Assembly: GCF_018403745.1 (NCBI RefSeq)
Contig: NZ_BOVP01000003.1
Span: forward strand, 310,001 to 374,000
DNA: 64,000 bases
Direction of reading: 5' to 3'
Source of the DNA: Lactococcus formosensis
GTDB taxonomy: Bacteria > Bacillota > Bacilli > Lactobacillales > Streptococcaceae
Part shown: piece by piece, positions 54,682 to 63,234 of the stretch
How positions within the stretch are numbered: the stretch's first letter is position 1
Layout of the letters: every line of letters starts with the position of its first letter
Made by a program: the position numbers and the translations under genes
Notes under the pieces: model-generated
Databases searched by the model: none
Told to the model about the DNA's origin: nothing
Seen by the model: the letters and a program-made list of their open reading frames with translations, nothing else

Positions 54682-54703
54682 ATGCGTACCTTAAGGTTCG
54701 CAT
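54682..54703 (+). other. Stem-loop in the pdp-deoC interval
   Basis: ATGCGTACCTT pairs with AAGGTTCGCAT with one mismatch and no loop beyond the turn. No T run follows, so it is more likely an mRNA processing or stability element than a terminator. Confidence 0.45.
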
Positions 54704-54733
54704 AATAAAAAATAACTAGGAGAAGACCTAAAA

Positions 54734-55396
54734 ATGAAAATCAATCAATACATTGACCACACAATCCTCAAAGCAGACGCTACTCAAGAAAAGGTTCAAG
54801 CTATCGTTGACGAAGCAAAAAAATACGAATTCGCAAGTGTATGTATTAATCCAACGTGGGTAGCTTTTGCTGCTGCGCAACTCAAAGATGAAGTTTCAAA
54901 AGTATGTACAGTTATCGGTTTCCCTCTCGGAGCAAACACTTCAGAAGTCAAAGCCTTTGAAGCTGCGGATGCAATCAAAAAAGGTGCAGATGAAGTGGAT
55001 ATGGTGATTAATATTGGTGCAGCTAAAGACGGTAAATGGGACTTAGTAGAAAGTGATATCGCAGCAGTTAATGCTGTTAAGGATGGCCGTATCCTTAAAG
55101 TTATTATCGAAACAAGTCTTTTGACAGATGAAGAAAAAGTCAAAGCTTGTCAAGCAGCACAACGTGCTGGCGCAGATTTTGTTAAGACATCAACAGGCTT
55201 TTCAACAGCTGGTGCTAAAGTTGAAGATGTAAAATTGATGCGTGAAACTGTTGGACCTGACATGGGTGTCAAAGCTTCAGGCGGTATCCGCAATCTTGAA
55301 GATGCTAAGGCTATGATTGCAGCTGGAGCAAACCGTTTGGGATGCTCATCAGGTGTCGCAATCATGGAAGGTGAAACTGCCAATGCCAGCTACTAA
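54734..55396 (+). CDS. deoC: Deoxyribose-phosphate aldolase
   Basis: The protein is 220 residues. The Schiff-base lysine lies in [15 protein letters not shown], and [15 protein letters not shown] and [18 protein letters not shown] are the class I aldolase DeoC patterns. It splits deoxyribose-5-phosphate to acetaldehyde and glyceraldehyde-3-phosphate, linking nucleoside breakdown to glycolysis. A strong AGGAGAAGA ribosome site precedes it. It overlaps cdd by 14 nt. Confidence 0.96.
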   Translation: MKINQYIDHTILKADATQEKVQAIVDEAKKYEFASVCINPTWVAFAAAQLKDEVSKVCTVIGFPLGANTSEVKAFEAADAIKKGADEVDMVINIGAAKDGKWDLVESDIAAVNAVKDGRILKVIIETSLLTDEEKVKACQAAQRAGADFVKTSTGFSTAGAKVEDVKLMRETVGPDMGVKASGGIRNLEDAKAMIAAGANRLGCSSGVAIMEGETANASY

Positions 55397-55775
55397 AGAA
55401 CTGATTAAAGCAGCGCGTGAAGCGAGCAGTCATGCTTATGTTCCTTATTCAAATTTTCCTGTAGGTGCAGCGCTTGTCACTACAGATGGCAAGGTTTATC
55501 AAGGATGTAATATTGAGAATGCGAGCTTCGGATTGAGTAACTGTGCGGAGAGGACTGCTATTTTTAAGGCTGTATCTGAGGATCATTTGGAATTTTCAAG
55601 CCTGTATATTTATGGAGAAACTGCCGCTCCCATCAGTCCTTGTGGAGCATGCCGTCAGGTCGTCTCTGAATTTTGTAATGCTGATATGCCAGTCTATCTT
55701 CTTTCAAAAACGGGAGAAGTTAAAGAGACCTCAGTGGGGCAATTGTTGCCTTATTCCTTTAAAGAACTCGAATAA
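55383..55775 (+). CDS. cdd: Cytidine deaminase
   Basis: The protein is 130 residues from ATG 55383; a longer frame opens inside deoC without support. Zinc-site motifs are NCAERTAIF (first Cys and catalytic Glu) and [12 protein letters not shown] (two Cys), as in tetrameric bacterial enzymes. It turns cytidine and deoxycytidine into uridine forms, which Pdp then cleaves. It ends the salvage operon, with a terminator at 55,813. Confidence 0.96.
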   Translation: MPATKELIKAAREASSHAYVPYSNFPVGAALVTTDGKVYQGCNIENASFGLSNCAERTAIFKAVSEDHLEFSSLYIYGETAAPISPCGACRQVVSEFCNADMPVYLLSKTGEVKETSVGQLLPYSFKELE

Positions 55776-55802
55776 AAAATTAAAATTAACAGAAAACTTG
55801 CT

Positions 55803-55815
55803 ATTTCCGAACAAA
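55803..55815 (+). promoter_or_regulatory. PurBox-like site upstream of the BMP lipoprotein gene
   Basis: ATTTCCGAACAAA matches 12 of 13 positions of AWWWCCGAACWWT. A -10 candidate TAAAAT at 55872-55877 would put it about 75 nt upstream of transcription start, the spacing known for PurR in L. lactis. Confidence 0.55.
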
Positions 55816-55842
55816 GATGTGGATAAAACCCACATCTTTCTT
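55813..55842 (+). terminator. Intrinsic terminator after cdd
   Basis: AAAGATGTGG pairs with CCACATCTTT around a 7-nt loop, followed by CTTTTT. It overlaps the end of the PurBox-like site by 3 nt. Confidence 0.85.
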
Positions 55843-55890
55843 TTTGGCTTGAATTAATATGCAAAATAACTTAAAATAAACTTATACATA

Positions 55891-55914
55891 AAAACTCTTA
55901 CTTGCGAGAGTTTT
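55891..55914 (+). other. Stem-loop in the leader of the BMP lipoprotein mRNA
   Basis: AAAACTCT pairs with AGAGTTTT around an 8-nt loop. It ends without a clear U run; it may be an attenuator or stability element. Confidence 0.4.
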
Positions 55915-55933
55915 AAAAATTTTTAAATTTGGA

Positions 55934-55947
55934 GGAAAACGTTTCCA
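55934..55947. promoter_or_regulatory. cre-like site overlapping the ribosome site of the BMP gene
   Basis: GGAAAACGTTTCCA is a near palindrome matching 12 of 14 cre positions and ends on the A of the start codon. Confidence 0.45.
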
Positions 55948-56999
55948 TGAATAAACGTATTTTCGCAGTTGGTGCTCTTGCACTCGCATCAGTAGCAGTT
56001 CTGGCAGGTTGCCGTGGACGTGACGCAGCTTCCGGTGGTGAAGCTAAAACAGATCTCAATGTAGCGATGATTACCGATACAGGTGGTGTTGATGACCGTT
56101 CATTCAACCAGTCAGCTTGGGAAGGTATGCAAGCTTGGGGTAAAGAAAATAACCTTTCAAGAGGTAAAGGTATCAACTATTTCCAATCTAACTCAGCTTC
56201 TGACTACACAGCTAATTTCAACTCAGCTGTATCTGGTGGTTATGACTTAGTATTTGGGATTGGGTTTGGCCTCCAAGAAGCAACGTCACAAGCTGCTAAA
56301 AATAATCCAGATACTAAATTTGCAATTATAGACTCTGTGATTGAAAATCAAGAAAACGTTGTTTCAGCAACATTTGCTGACCAAGAATCAGCTTATCTTG
56401 CCGGTGTTGCAGCAGCTAAAACTACAAAAACTGACCACGTTGGATTTATCGGAGGAATTGCTTCAGATATTATCACAGCGTTTGAAGTTGGGTTCGAACA
56501 AGGTGTTAAATCTGTTAATCCAAACATCAAAATAGATGTTCAATATGCTGGTTCATTTAGCGATGCAGGTAAAGGTAAAACCATCGCTTCAGCAATGTAC
56601 TCTGGTGGCGCAGATATTATCTATCAAGCTGCCGGTGGTGTAGGTACAGGTGTATTCACTGAAGCACGCGTTCTTAACGAAACGAAGAACGAAGCAGATA
56701 AAGTTTGGGTTATTGGCGTTGACCGTGACCAAGAAGACGAAGGTAAATTTAAATCTAAAGATGGTAAAGAATCTAACTTCGTATTAGCTTCTACACTTAA
56801 AGAAGTAGGAAATGTTGTCAAAGACGTTTCAAATAAAACTAAAGACGACAAATTCCCTGGTGGTGAAATTCTTAAGTACGACTTGAAAAACTCAGGTGTA
56901 GCTCTTGCTCGTAACAATACTTCAGACGAAGCATGGAAAGCTGTTGAAACTGCTAAAGAAAAAATCATCAATGGTGAAATCACAGTTCCTGCAAAATAA
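55947..56999 (+). CDS. BMP/Med-type nucleoside-binding lipoprotein
   Basis: The protein is 350 residues. The signal peptide ends in the lipobox LAGC (Cys22), so it is a lipoprotein on the outer face of the membrane. The mature part (DLNVAMITDTGGVDDRSFNQSAWEGMQ, VFGIGFGLQEATSQAAKN) matches basic membrane protein/PnrA-like substrate-binding proteins, which bind purine and other nucleosides and feed an ABC transporter (BmpA-NupABC in L. lactis). The ATPase and permease genes are not here. Start ATG 55947 follows GGAGG; a TTG at 55929 is inferior. Confidence 0.88.
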   Translation: MNKRIFAVGALALASVAVLAGCRGRDAASGGEAKTDLNVAMITDTGGVDDRSFNQSAWEGMQAWGKENNLSRGKGINYFQSNSASDYTANFNSAVSGGYDLVFGIGFGLQEATSQAAKNNPDTKFAIIDSVIENQENVVSATFADQESAYLAGVAAAKTTKTDHVGFIGGIASDIITAFEVGFEQGVKSVNPNIKIDVQYAGSFSDAGKGKTIASAMYSGGADIIYQAAGGVGTGVFTEARVLNETKNEADKVWVIGVDRDQEDEGKFKSKDGKESNFVLASTLKEVGNVVKDVSNKTKDDKFPGGEILKYDLKNSGVALARNNTSDEAWKAVETAKEKIINGEITVPAK

Positions 57000-57000
57000 T

Positions 57001-57056
57001 TATACCAATTATATAAATCAGCTATTATAGCTGGTTTTTTATTTGGAATTGGTATA
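57001..57056. promoter_or_regulatory. Inverted half sites bracketing the bmp terminator, probable GntR operators
   Basis: TATACCAATT (57001-57010) and AATTGGTATA (57047-57056) are exact complements. The right half overlaps the gntR -10 box TATAAT (57055-57060), so autoregulation is likely. ATTGGTATA resembles half sites of NagR/YvoA-like UTRA regulators. Confidence 0.55.
57015..57040 (+). terminator. Intrinsic terminator after the BMP lipoprotein gene
   Basis: AAATCAGCTA pairs with TAGCTGGTTT (one G-T), followed by T. Confidence 0.8.
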
Positions 57057-57088
57057 TAATAATAAAAAACAAGGCAGAGGGAGACACC

Positions 57089-57796
57089 ATGCAAAGAAGC
57101 AATGTTCCAAATTATATAAGAATTCATGATGCAATAAAAGAAGAAGTTGAAAAAGCAGTTTGGAAGATTGGTGAGCGTTTACCAAGTGAACGAGATTTAG
57201 CAGAGCGCTTTGGAGTAAGTCGGATGACTGCGCGACAAGCAGTAACATCACTTGTTGAGGAAGGAATCCTGGAACGCCGTGTGGGGAGTGGGACTTATGT
57301 CGCCAGTCGTCGGGTGCGTGAAAAGATGCGAGGCACAACTTCCTTTACAGAAATCATTACTGCGCAGGGGAAAACACCGTCTACTGAAGTTTTAAGTTAT
57401 CTTAAAACTTTACCTAATGAAGTCGAGTGTGAGAAGCTGGAAATTTCGAAAGAACAAACGATTATCCGAATGGAACGTGTACGTTATGCAGATCAAGTAC
57501 CTATCTGCTATGAAGTTGCAAGTATTCCCTATGATTTAGTAAAACCTTTTGAAAAGAAAAATATTACCTCAAACTTTTTTAATACGCTGACACAAGCAGG
57601 CTATGAAATTGATCGTAGTCAACAGATTATTTCTGCCAAAAAAGTTAGCACCGAAGTTGCTGAATACCTTAAGATTAAGTCTGGAGATGCTATTTTAGGA
57701 CTAACCCAAATTTCTTATTTGGCGGATGGTCGTGCTTTTGAGTACGTTCTCTCTCAGTATGTTGGGGATCGCTTTGAGTTTTATTTGGAACGTTAA
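57089..57796 (+). CDS. GntR/UTRA-family transcriptional regulator
   Basis: The protein is 235 residues. The N-terminal winged helix is IGERLPSERDLAERFGVSRMTARQAVTSLVEEGILERRVGSGTYVA. The C-terminal UTRA domain (TTSFTEIITAQGKTPSTEVLS, later GLTQISYLADGRAFEYVLSQYVGDRFEF) binds a small effector, often a phosphosugar. NagR/YvoA of Bacillus is of this kind. Position after the BMP gene and the ATTGGTATA half sites suggest local control, but the effector is unknown. It has a strong GAGGGAG ribosome site. Confidence 0.85.
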   Translation: MQRSNVPNYIRIHDAIKEEVEKAVWKIGERLPSERDLAERFGVSRMTARQAVTSLVEEGILERRVGSGTYVASRRVREKMRGTTSFTEIITAQGKTPSTEVLSYLKTLPNEVECEKLEISKEQTIIRMERVRYADQVPICYEVASIPYDLVKPFEKKNITSNFFNTLTQAGYEIDRSQQIISAKKVSTEVAEYLKIKSGDAILGLTQISYLADGRAFEYVLSQYVGDRFEFYLER

Positions 57797-57800
57797 AAGA

Positions 57801-57831
57801 AAAAAAGACTCTCTTTCGAGAAGTCTTTTTT
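57801..57831. terminator. Bidirectional terminator between gntR and the histidine kinase gene
   Basis: AAAAAAGACTCTC pairs with GAG-A-AGTCTTTTTT (one bulged A) around TTTC. Confidence 0.85.
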
Positions 57832-57835
57832 ATTT

Positions 57836-59398
57836 CTATAAAGTAACAGAAAATGTCGTCCCTTTACCAGGCACACTGATTACCTCAATATGTCCTTGAA
57901 GTTCTCTAACATTTTTGTCTACGATGGATAAACCAAGCCCCGTTCCTGTGACTTGTGTACGACTTTCATCCACACGGTAGAAGCGTTCAAAAATACGCGA
58001 TTTCTCAATTTCCGTTAAACCAGGACCATTGTCTGTGACTGTGAAAACAACTTTTTTCTTGTTTTGATGGAGTCCGACGTAAATTTTTCCATGCTCATCT
58101 GTGTATTTAATTGCATTTTCAATCAGATTTTCAAAAATGCTGTGCACCATCTGACGGTTAGTAACTTGAGAAATCGGAACAATGTCAGTCTGAAGTGATA
58201 GGTTCTTTTCATCCAGTAAGGGTTGTGACGTGTTTAAGATTTCTTCGACAAGGGCGGAGAGATTAATTTTCTTCTTGTCGATATGTATGTTTTGTTTGGT
58301 TAAGAGTAAAGTGTCTTGAACCAGTGCAATCAAGCGAGAACTTTCTTTGCTGATAATGTGAGAAAACTCGTGACGATCTGCTTCAGAAAGTGTGTCGTCT
58401 TTTAGTAATTCAGCGAATCCCTTAATTGAAGTTAAAGGTGTTTTAAGTTCGTGACTGACATTGGCAATAAGTTCGTTATGGGCATTTAGTGTTCGCTTAA
58501 ACGCAGTTATATCAAGTAAAGTGACTAAGAAACGGTTGTCCAAGTCTGGCAGGGGAGAGATACGTACCTGGTAATAAGCATTGATATTTTCAAAGTAAAA
58601 GTTCTTTTCTTGTGTGGTCGGATTGAGCATCTTATCCACTAAGAAACTTAAAAAGTCAGCATAAGGACTAAAAATATCAAGGTTGTGCGTGTCCGCAAAT
58701 TCGTTTTTAAAAGCAGCATTTGTTTTACGAATTTTTCCTTTAGCATTGTAAATGAAAATAGGAAATTGGAAAAGTTCAATGAATTCGTAAATGTTCTCTT
58801 TCTTTTCGCTGTGCGATAAAATCTGATTTTGGATGTATTCGCCCAAAGAATTCAGTGCAAGGGTTACCTTATCATCATTTTCACTCATCAGATAGCTCTG
58901 CGTGAGGGGGCTACGTTCGATATTTTTGATCTTAGCAATAATATCTTGAGTGAAAAGATAGTTACGTCTGGCGTGCACAAAAACGTAAGATGTACAAGCA
59001 AGATAAACAATCAAAGCAAATCCTCCCACCATCAAGTTGGTGAACCAGGGAGAAGTTCGACTATCCTCGGCATGAAGATAACCAGTTATTACACCGTCAA
59101 CACGTATGGGACTTGTAATTTCAATAGTATGACGGCTGACAGATTGTGCATAATCTGCTCCATCTTCAATCTTTGCTGTCTCCTGGTTGTGTGTGCCTGC
59201 CGGAAGATACTGAAACTTGTTAGGGAGCGCAGAATTTGGATTTTCTGCGAGAAGTGTTTTTGTAGTGTCAATAGTGTGCAAGACACGATTGGTATCTGTT
59301 TTTAGAATCTGTATGTTGAGAAAAACAAGCAGAATCACAGTTGCAACAAGATAAATGATTGTCGAGATGACAATATTTTTAAGCTTAATTTTTTTCAT
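57836..59398 (-). CDS. Sensor histidine kinase, PhoR-like
   Basis: The protein is 520 residues. Two transmembrane helices (about 10-30 and 121-141) bracket an external sensor of about 90 residues. A PAS-like domain (about 205-300) precedes the HisKA domain with phosphoacceptor His316 (IANVSHELKTPLTSIKGFAELL). The ATPase domain shows NLIENAIKYTDEHG and GTGLGLSIV. Layout matches the PhoR/KinA family of lactococci. The signal is unknown. The gene overlaps its response regulator by 14 nt. Confidence 0.9.
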   Translation of the reverse strand: MKKIKLKNIVISTIIYLVATVILLVFLNIQILKTDTNRVLHTIDTTKTLLAENPNSALPNKFQYLPAGTHNQETAKIEDGADYAQSVSRHTIEITSPIRVDGVITGYLHAEDSRTSPWFTNLMVGGFALIVYLACTSYVFVHARRNYLFTQDIIAKIKNIERSPLTQSYLMSENDDKVTLALNSLGEYIQNQILSHSEKKENIYEFIELFQFPIFIYNAKGKIRKTNAAFKNEFADTHNLDIFSPYADFLSFLVDKMLNPTTQEKNFYFENINAYYQVRISPLPDLDNRFLVTLLDITAFKRTLNAHNELIANVSHELKTPLTSIKGFAELLKDDTLSEADRHEFSHIISKESSRLIALVQDTLLLTKQNIHIDKKKINLSALVEEILNTSQPLLDEKNLSLQTDIVPISQVTNRQMVHSIFENLIENAIKYTDEHGKIYVGLHQNKKKVVFTVTDNGPGLTEIEKSRIFERFYRVDESRTQVTGTGLGLSIVDKNVRELQGHIEVISVPGKGTTFSVTL

Positions 59399-60083
59399 CA
59401 GAGAAGTAGTACCCGAACCCTCGTTTTGTTTTTATAAATTTATTGTCTAACTTTTTACGAATTTTACTGATTAAAACATCAATGGTTCGCGTTTCGGCAG
59501 CAGAAGATATTCCCCAAAAGTGCTGCAACAATTCTTCACGTGAAATTACATCACCTGAGCGTTCAATTAAAAGTTCTAAAATTTCAAATTCACGTTTAGT
59601 TAGATCCAAAGGTTGTCCATCAAAGATACAAATTTTTTTAGTGAAATCAAGCTCCAAACGGTCAAATTTAATACCAGATTTTTCTGCGGATTTTTCGTTC
59701 TCAATCGTTTTATTATAGTGCTGGTGACGTCGAATGAGTGCATTGACCCGAACAATAATTTCCTTCATAGGAGTAGCTTTATCCAAATATTCATCGGAAC
59801 CTGAGTTAAGACCAGTCAGTTTCATCTCTTCGTCATCACGCGCTGTGAGTATCAAAATTGGCGTGAAGTTCTGCTTTTTTCGCAAAATTTCCGTCACTTC
59901 AATACCAGAAAGCTCGGGCATCATTAAGTCCAGCAAAATTAAATCGTAATGATTTTTCTTAGCTTTATCCAGAGCTTGTTTACCATCACTCACTGTAGTA
60001 ACTTCAAAATCACTCTGCCTAAAATTATAAGAAAGTAAGGTTAAAATCGAACGATCATCATCCGCAATTAAAATCTTTTTCAT
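59385..60083 (-). CDS. OmpR/PhoB-family response regulator
   Basis: The protein is 232 residues. The receiver domain has Asp52 (LILLDLMMPELSG) as phosphorylation site, with the acidic pair at IADDD. The C-terminal winged helix shows LTKREFEILELLIERSGDVISREELLQHFWG and RTIDVLISKIRKKL. It partners the histidine kinase encoded immediately downstream. Targets cannot be read from the sequence. The system resembles PhoP/PhoR or lactococcal LlrA-type regulators; I do not assign a symbol. Confidence 0.9.
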   Translation of the reverse strand: MKKILIADDDRSILTLLSYNFRQSDFEVTTVSDGKQALDKAKKNHYDLILLDLMMPELSGIEVTEILRKKQNFTPILILTARDDEEMKLTGLNSGSDEYLDKATPMKEIIVRVNALIRRHQHYNKTIENEKSAEKSGIKFDRLELDFTKKICIFDGQPLDLTKREFEILELLIERSGDVISREELLQHFWGISSAAETRTIDVLISKIRKKLDNKFIKTKRGFGYYFSDEKN

Positions 60084-60257
60084 TCTTCTATTATAACAAG
60101 CTTTTATCTGAAAGAAAAGTTTAAAATCTGGAAAGATGTCCTTATGATTACAACGATAATTATGATAAAATTATAAAAGATAACAGATAATTAAGTTATG
60201 AATGAGGATGAAAACGAAGATTTAAAATCAGCTGTTTTCTTAGAATATTAGGAAATT

Positions 60258-60593
60258 ATGGAAATCGAAAAAACAAACCGTATGAACACCCTGTTTGAGT
60301 TCTATGCGACTCTTTTGACGGACAAACAGATGAATTATATTGAACTTTATTATGCGGATAATTATAGCTTAGCTGAGATTGCTGAGGAATTCAATGTCAG
60401 CCGCCAAGCCGTATATGACAATATTAAGCGCACGGAAAAAGTTTTGGAAGGCTATGAGGAGAAGTTGCATCTTTTTTCTAATTATGTGGTACGTAACCAG
60501 TTGATTGATGAGCTTTTAGCAGAGTACGCATCTGATCAACACCTAACAGCAGTATTGCGTGAAATTCAAAAAATCGATGAAGATGAATTTTAA
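60258..60593 (+). CDS. ylxM: YlxM/UPF0122 helix-turn-helix protein
   Basis: The protein is 111 residues. [55 protein letters not shown] is the YlxM/UPF0122 pattern, a sigma-70 region 4-like DNA-binding fold, linked to the signal recognition particle in streptococci because the gene usually precedes ffh. Here no ffh follows; a PLDc_N gene comes next. An extended -10 (TGATAAAAT, about 60,166) lies upstream, with a possible 17-codon frame between. Confidence 0.88.
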   Translation: MEIEKTNRMNTLFEFYATLLTDKQMNYIELYYADNYSLAEIAEEFNVSRQAVYDNIKRTEKVLEGYEEKLHLFSNYVVRNQLIDELLAEYASDQHLTAVLREIQKIDEDEF

Positions 60594-60617
60594 AAGACAA
60601 AGAATGGAGTGTACGAA

Positions 60618-60806
60618 ATGGATATACGTATTGTTGTCCCGTTGATTTTACTAGTTTGTCTCTACTTATGTGCTTGCTTTTACAGTATTTTTAAAAGTGC
60701 AGACGTCAAGCATCTGCCAAGATGGGCTTGGGCACTTATTTGCGTTATTTCGGTTCCTTTGGGCGGGATTCTTTATTTTATTTTAGGAAGGGACAAATAT
60801 GAATAA
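60618..60806 (+). CDS. PLDc_N-domain small membrane protein
   Basis: The protein is 62 residues from ATG 60618, which lies 7 nt after GGAGTG; a GTG at 60609 is less suitable. Two transmembrane helices (about 4-24 and 37-55) with the motif PRWAWALICVISVPLGGILYFILGRDK match the phospholipase D N-terminal (PLDc_N) domain found alone in small proteins near ABC exporters and bacteriocin immunity genes. It overlaps the ATPase gene by 8 nt, so it probably belongs to that transporter. Confidence 0.82.
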   Translation: MDIRIVVPLILLVCLYLCACFYSIFKSADVKHLPRWAWALICVISVPLGGILYFILGRDKYE

Positions 60807-61686
60807 AATCATTGAGATAGAGGACTTAACTGTTTCTTTTGGCAATTTTGATGCTTTAAAAAATGTGACCTGTTCGATTAGTGCAGATCCAGGAATTATT
60901 GGGTTGATTGGTCCTAATGGTGCGGGGAAGACTACCTTAATTCATGCGATTTTAGGGCAGCATAAAGCCAGCCAGGGAGAAATTCAGTTGGCCAACCAAG
61001 CTTTGGCCTATTGTCCGGACACACCAGAATTTCCTGCCTATCTTACCGCAACAGAGGTTTTGCAACAAAGTTGTGCTCTGAACGAGAAACCAGAAAATCT
61101 CCAACAAATTGAGCTGACACTTGAAAAAGTTGGTTTATCTGCCTATCTAAATAAGAAAGTCGGTGGTTATTCAAGAGGCATGAAGCAACGTCTGGGAATT
61201 GCTGTGGCTCTCTTACTTGATCCAGTTTTGATATTTCTAGATGAACCGACAAGTGCTCTAGATCCTATTGGTCGAATTGAAATTTTGCAACTGATTACGC
61301 AAGTATCACAGGAAAAAACGGTAGTTGTTTCCAGTCATCTCCTTGCAGATATCGAAAATATCGCTGATCGACTCCTTGTCTTAAATCATGGAGAACTTAT
61401 TTTTCAGGGGGCACTTTATCAGTTTATTGAAAATAGTCAGATGGATGAGTTTGTAGAACTGGAGATTAAAAGTGAACAAGTCAAACAAGAAGTTATGGAT
61501 ATTCTTCAAGTGAATGATATTGAGTTCTATCCTGAAATTACAGGAAAATTGATGATTAAGAGTGAATATACAGAGAAACTTTTACAAATCTTTCCCGATA
61601 TCGGTCAAAAAATAAGTGCTTATCGTGCCGCAAGCAACAGTCTCGAAATGGCTTTTGAACGTGCAATTACAGGAGGAGAACAGTGA
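60799..61686 (+). CDS. ABC transporter ATP-binding protein
   Basis: The protein is 295 residues. Walker A is GPNGAGKT (38-45), the signature is YSRGMKQR, and Walker B is VLIFLDEPTSALDP. The C-terminal ~80 residues follow the CcmA/NodI-like group. It pairs with the permease gene, which overlaps by 4 nt, and with the upstream PLDc_N protein. Such three-gene sets often export antimicrobial peptides or lipids; the substrate here is unknown. Confidence 0.9.
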   Translation: MNKIIEIEDLTVSFGNFDALKNVTCSISADPGIIGLIGPNGAGKTTLIHAILGQHKASQGEIQLANQALAYCPDTPEFPAYLTATEVLQQSCALNEKPENLQQIELTLEKVGLSAYLNKKVGGYSRGMKQRLGIAVALLLDPVLIFLDEPTSALDPIGRIEILQLITQVSQEKTVVVSSHLLADIENIADRLLVLNHGELIFQGALYQFIENSQMDEFVELEIKSEQVKQEVMDILQVNDIEFYPEITGKLMIKSEYTEKLLQIFPDIGQKISAYRAASNSLEMAFERAITGGEQ

Positions 61687-62432
61687 AAAGACTAATTCTT
61701 TTAGAAATGAAAATGTGGTGGCGCAATAGCCGTCTGCCTATTCTCTTCTTTTTATTTGCTTTTTTTGGTATTACCTCGCCCGTTTTAATTTACTATATGA
61801 AGGAATTTCTTTCAACTTTTGGTGGGACAGAAGGTACGATTATTCTCATGCCAGACCCGAACTGGAAAGCCCTGATGGAATCGTATTTTAGTAATATTTC
61901 TCAGATTGGACTTTTTGTTCTGATTTACTTTACTGCCGATACTTTTAAGTTGAAAAAAGAGAGCTCACTGGGGCTTTATTATTCGACTGTAGCGCGCAAT
62001 TCTATTATCTTATGGGTACCTAAACTCATTCTTGCTTTTTTAGTAACTCTAGTAAGTAATGTGGTAGGAGTTATAAGTGCCACATATATAACCTGGGTTT
62101 TCTTTCCTGAAGTTGAGTGGGGCAGAGTACTTTCGGCAAGTTTGCTCCAAACTTTAGCTTTACTCACATTAGTTATCTTCGGTAGTGCGATTGCTGTATG
62201 GACAAGGAAGGCGTTTCTAGCAGTTGTTTCTGGAATTGTGCTGATGGTGGTAAGTTCGATTATTCAGACATTGAGTGATATTTCTGAATGGCTGCCTCTT
62301 AGCTTACTCTCTCCGATTAATGTGTTAAATGCGCCAGGACAAGTTAATTTTGTTACTATTGGCATTTGTGTTGGTATTATAGTACTCTCTATTGTGGCTA
62401 TATTGATACGACCATTGCGCGTGAAATATTAA
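61683..62432 (+). CDS. ABC transporter permease
   Basis: The protein is 249 residues with about six transmembrane helices (for example 17-36, 74-92, 110-136, 151-170). It resembles ABC-2 type permeases, with a short external loop after the first helix (residues 40-70). The start is GTG at 61683, overlapping the ATPase stop (GTGA). No substrate is evident. It ends just before the ssrA promoter. Confidence 0.82.
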   Translation: MKRLILLEMKMWWRNSRLPILFFLFAFFGITSPVLIYYMKEFLSTFGGTEGTIILMPDPNWKALMESYFSNISQIGLFVLIYFTADTFKLKKESSLGLYYSTVARNSIILWVPKLILAFLVTLVSNVVGVISATYITWVFFPEVEWGRVLSASLLQTLALLTLVIFGSAIAVWTRKAFLAVVSGIVLMVVSSIIQTLSDISEWLPLSLLSPINVLNAPGQVNFVTIGICVGIIVLSIVAILIRPLRVKY

Positions 62433-62443
62433 TGGACTTGTGC

Positions 62444-62456
62444 TATAATTAAGGTC
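62444..62456 (+). promoter_or_regulatory. ssrA promoter (extended -10)
   Basis: TGC TATAAT with the -10 at 62444-62449 begins 12 nt after the permease stop. A weak -35 GTGAAA lies 17 nt upstream. Transcription would start about 20 nt before the mature tmRNA. Confidence 0.55.
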
Positions 62457-62477
62457 TGGAAGTTATTCCACCGTAAC

Positions 62478-62831
62478 GGGGGCGTTACGGATTCGACAGG
62501 CATTGTCGCGCATGAACTGCAACTGGTGGTGATGTCACCTAAATCCATCGCAGATAAATATAACTGCTAAAAATAACACTTCTTACGCACTCGCTGCCTA
62601 AACACCAGCTTGCGTAGCTGATGATCGTTCGCCGATGGCGGCCTGAAGCTCTAAACCTCAGTCGGATACGTTTTTATGGTGGCTTTACATAAAAAAAGAG
62701 ATTTTAAAGCACCGCAAATTTCTGCTGTTTGAGACTGGCTTTGGAAATTTGTTAAACTAGAGAAAGTCCTATGGTTGTAGATGTTGATGTAGCAAGGTGT
62801 CTGGACAGGGGTTCAACTCCCCTCGCCTCCA
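62478..62831 (+). ncRNA. ssrA: tmRNA (ssrA)
   Basis: The 5' end GGGGGCGTTACGGATTCGAC and the 3' end (TTCAACTCCCCTCGCCTCCA) form the tRNA-like part, with acceptor pairing GGGGGCG/CGCCTCC (one G-T). The 3' CCA is not encoded. The mRNA-like part reads GCT AAA AAT AAC ACT TCT TAC GCA CTC GCT GCC TAA at 62566-62601, a tag AKNNTSYALAA. This is the tag common in streptococci rather than the AKNNTQTYAMAA of L. lactis. It rescues stalled ribosomes with SmpB. Confidence 0.96.
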
Positions 62832-62863
62832 TTATATGTATAACTACTTTATTGTAGTTTAAG

Positions 62864-62895
62864 AAATCCGCTCTATTAAGCGGTTTTTATTTTTT
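62864..62895 (+). terminator. Intrinsic terminator after ssrA
   Basis: AAATCCGCT and AGCGGTTTT pair (one T-T mismatch), followed by T-rich sequence. A shorter stem AACTAC/GTAGTT lies just before it (62842-62859). Confidence 0.7.
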
Positions 62896-63234
62896 GTTTT
62901 AATTTATTTTTCTATACTTTACCAAATAGTGATAACTAAATTGATAACTAAAAAAACAAAAAAACTAGCTGAAGAAGAGCTAGTTTAAAAATCAATAGAC
63001 TTGGAAAATTTATCAAATGCTTGCTAAATGTTCCGATAGCAGTGATCCACCAACTTGAGAACAAATGAGCCGCTTTTAGAGAAGAAGGATTAAAGATGAT
63101 AAGTTGAGGAAGTGTGAGATGAAGAGTGGAGTGTGTAACTTCAATGTTCGAGGAAAAATACTAACAAGTGACTACGCGTTGATATCTACCTTGCAATTAT
63201 GGTGTTCCGTGTCGAACCTATAGAAGTTAAATAA

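Noticed and set aside
54796-55383. Long antisense open frames across deoC
   Set aside because: They are shadows of a strongly conserved aldolase, have no ribosome site, and give low-complexity Ser/Ala-rich peptides.
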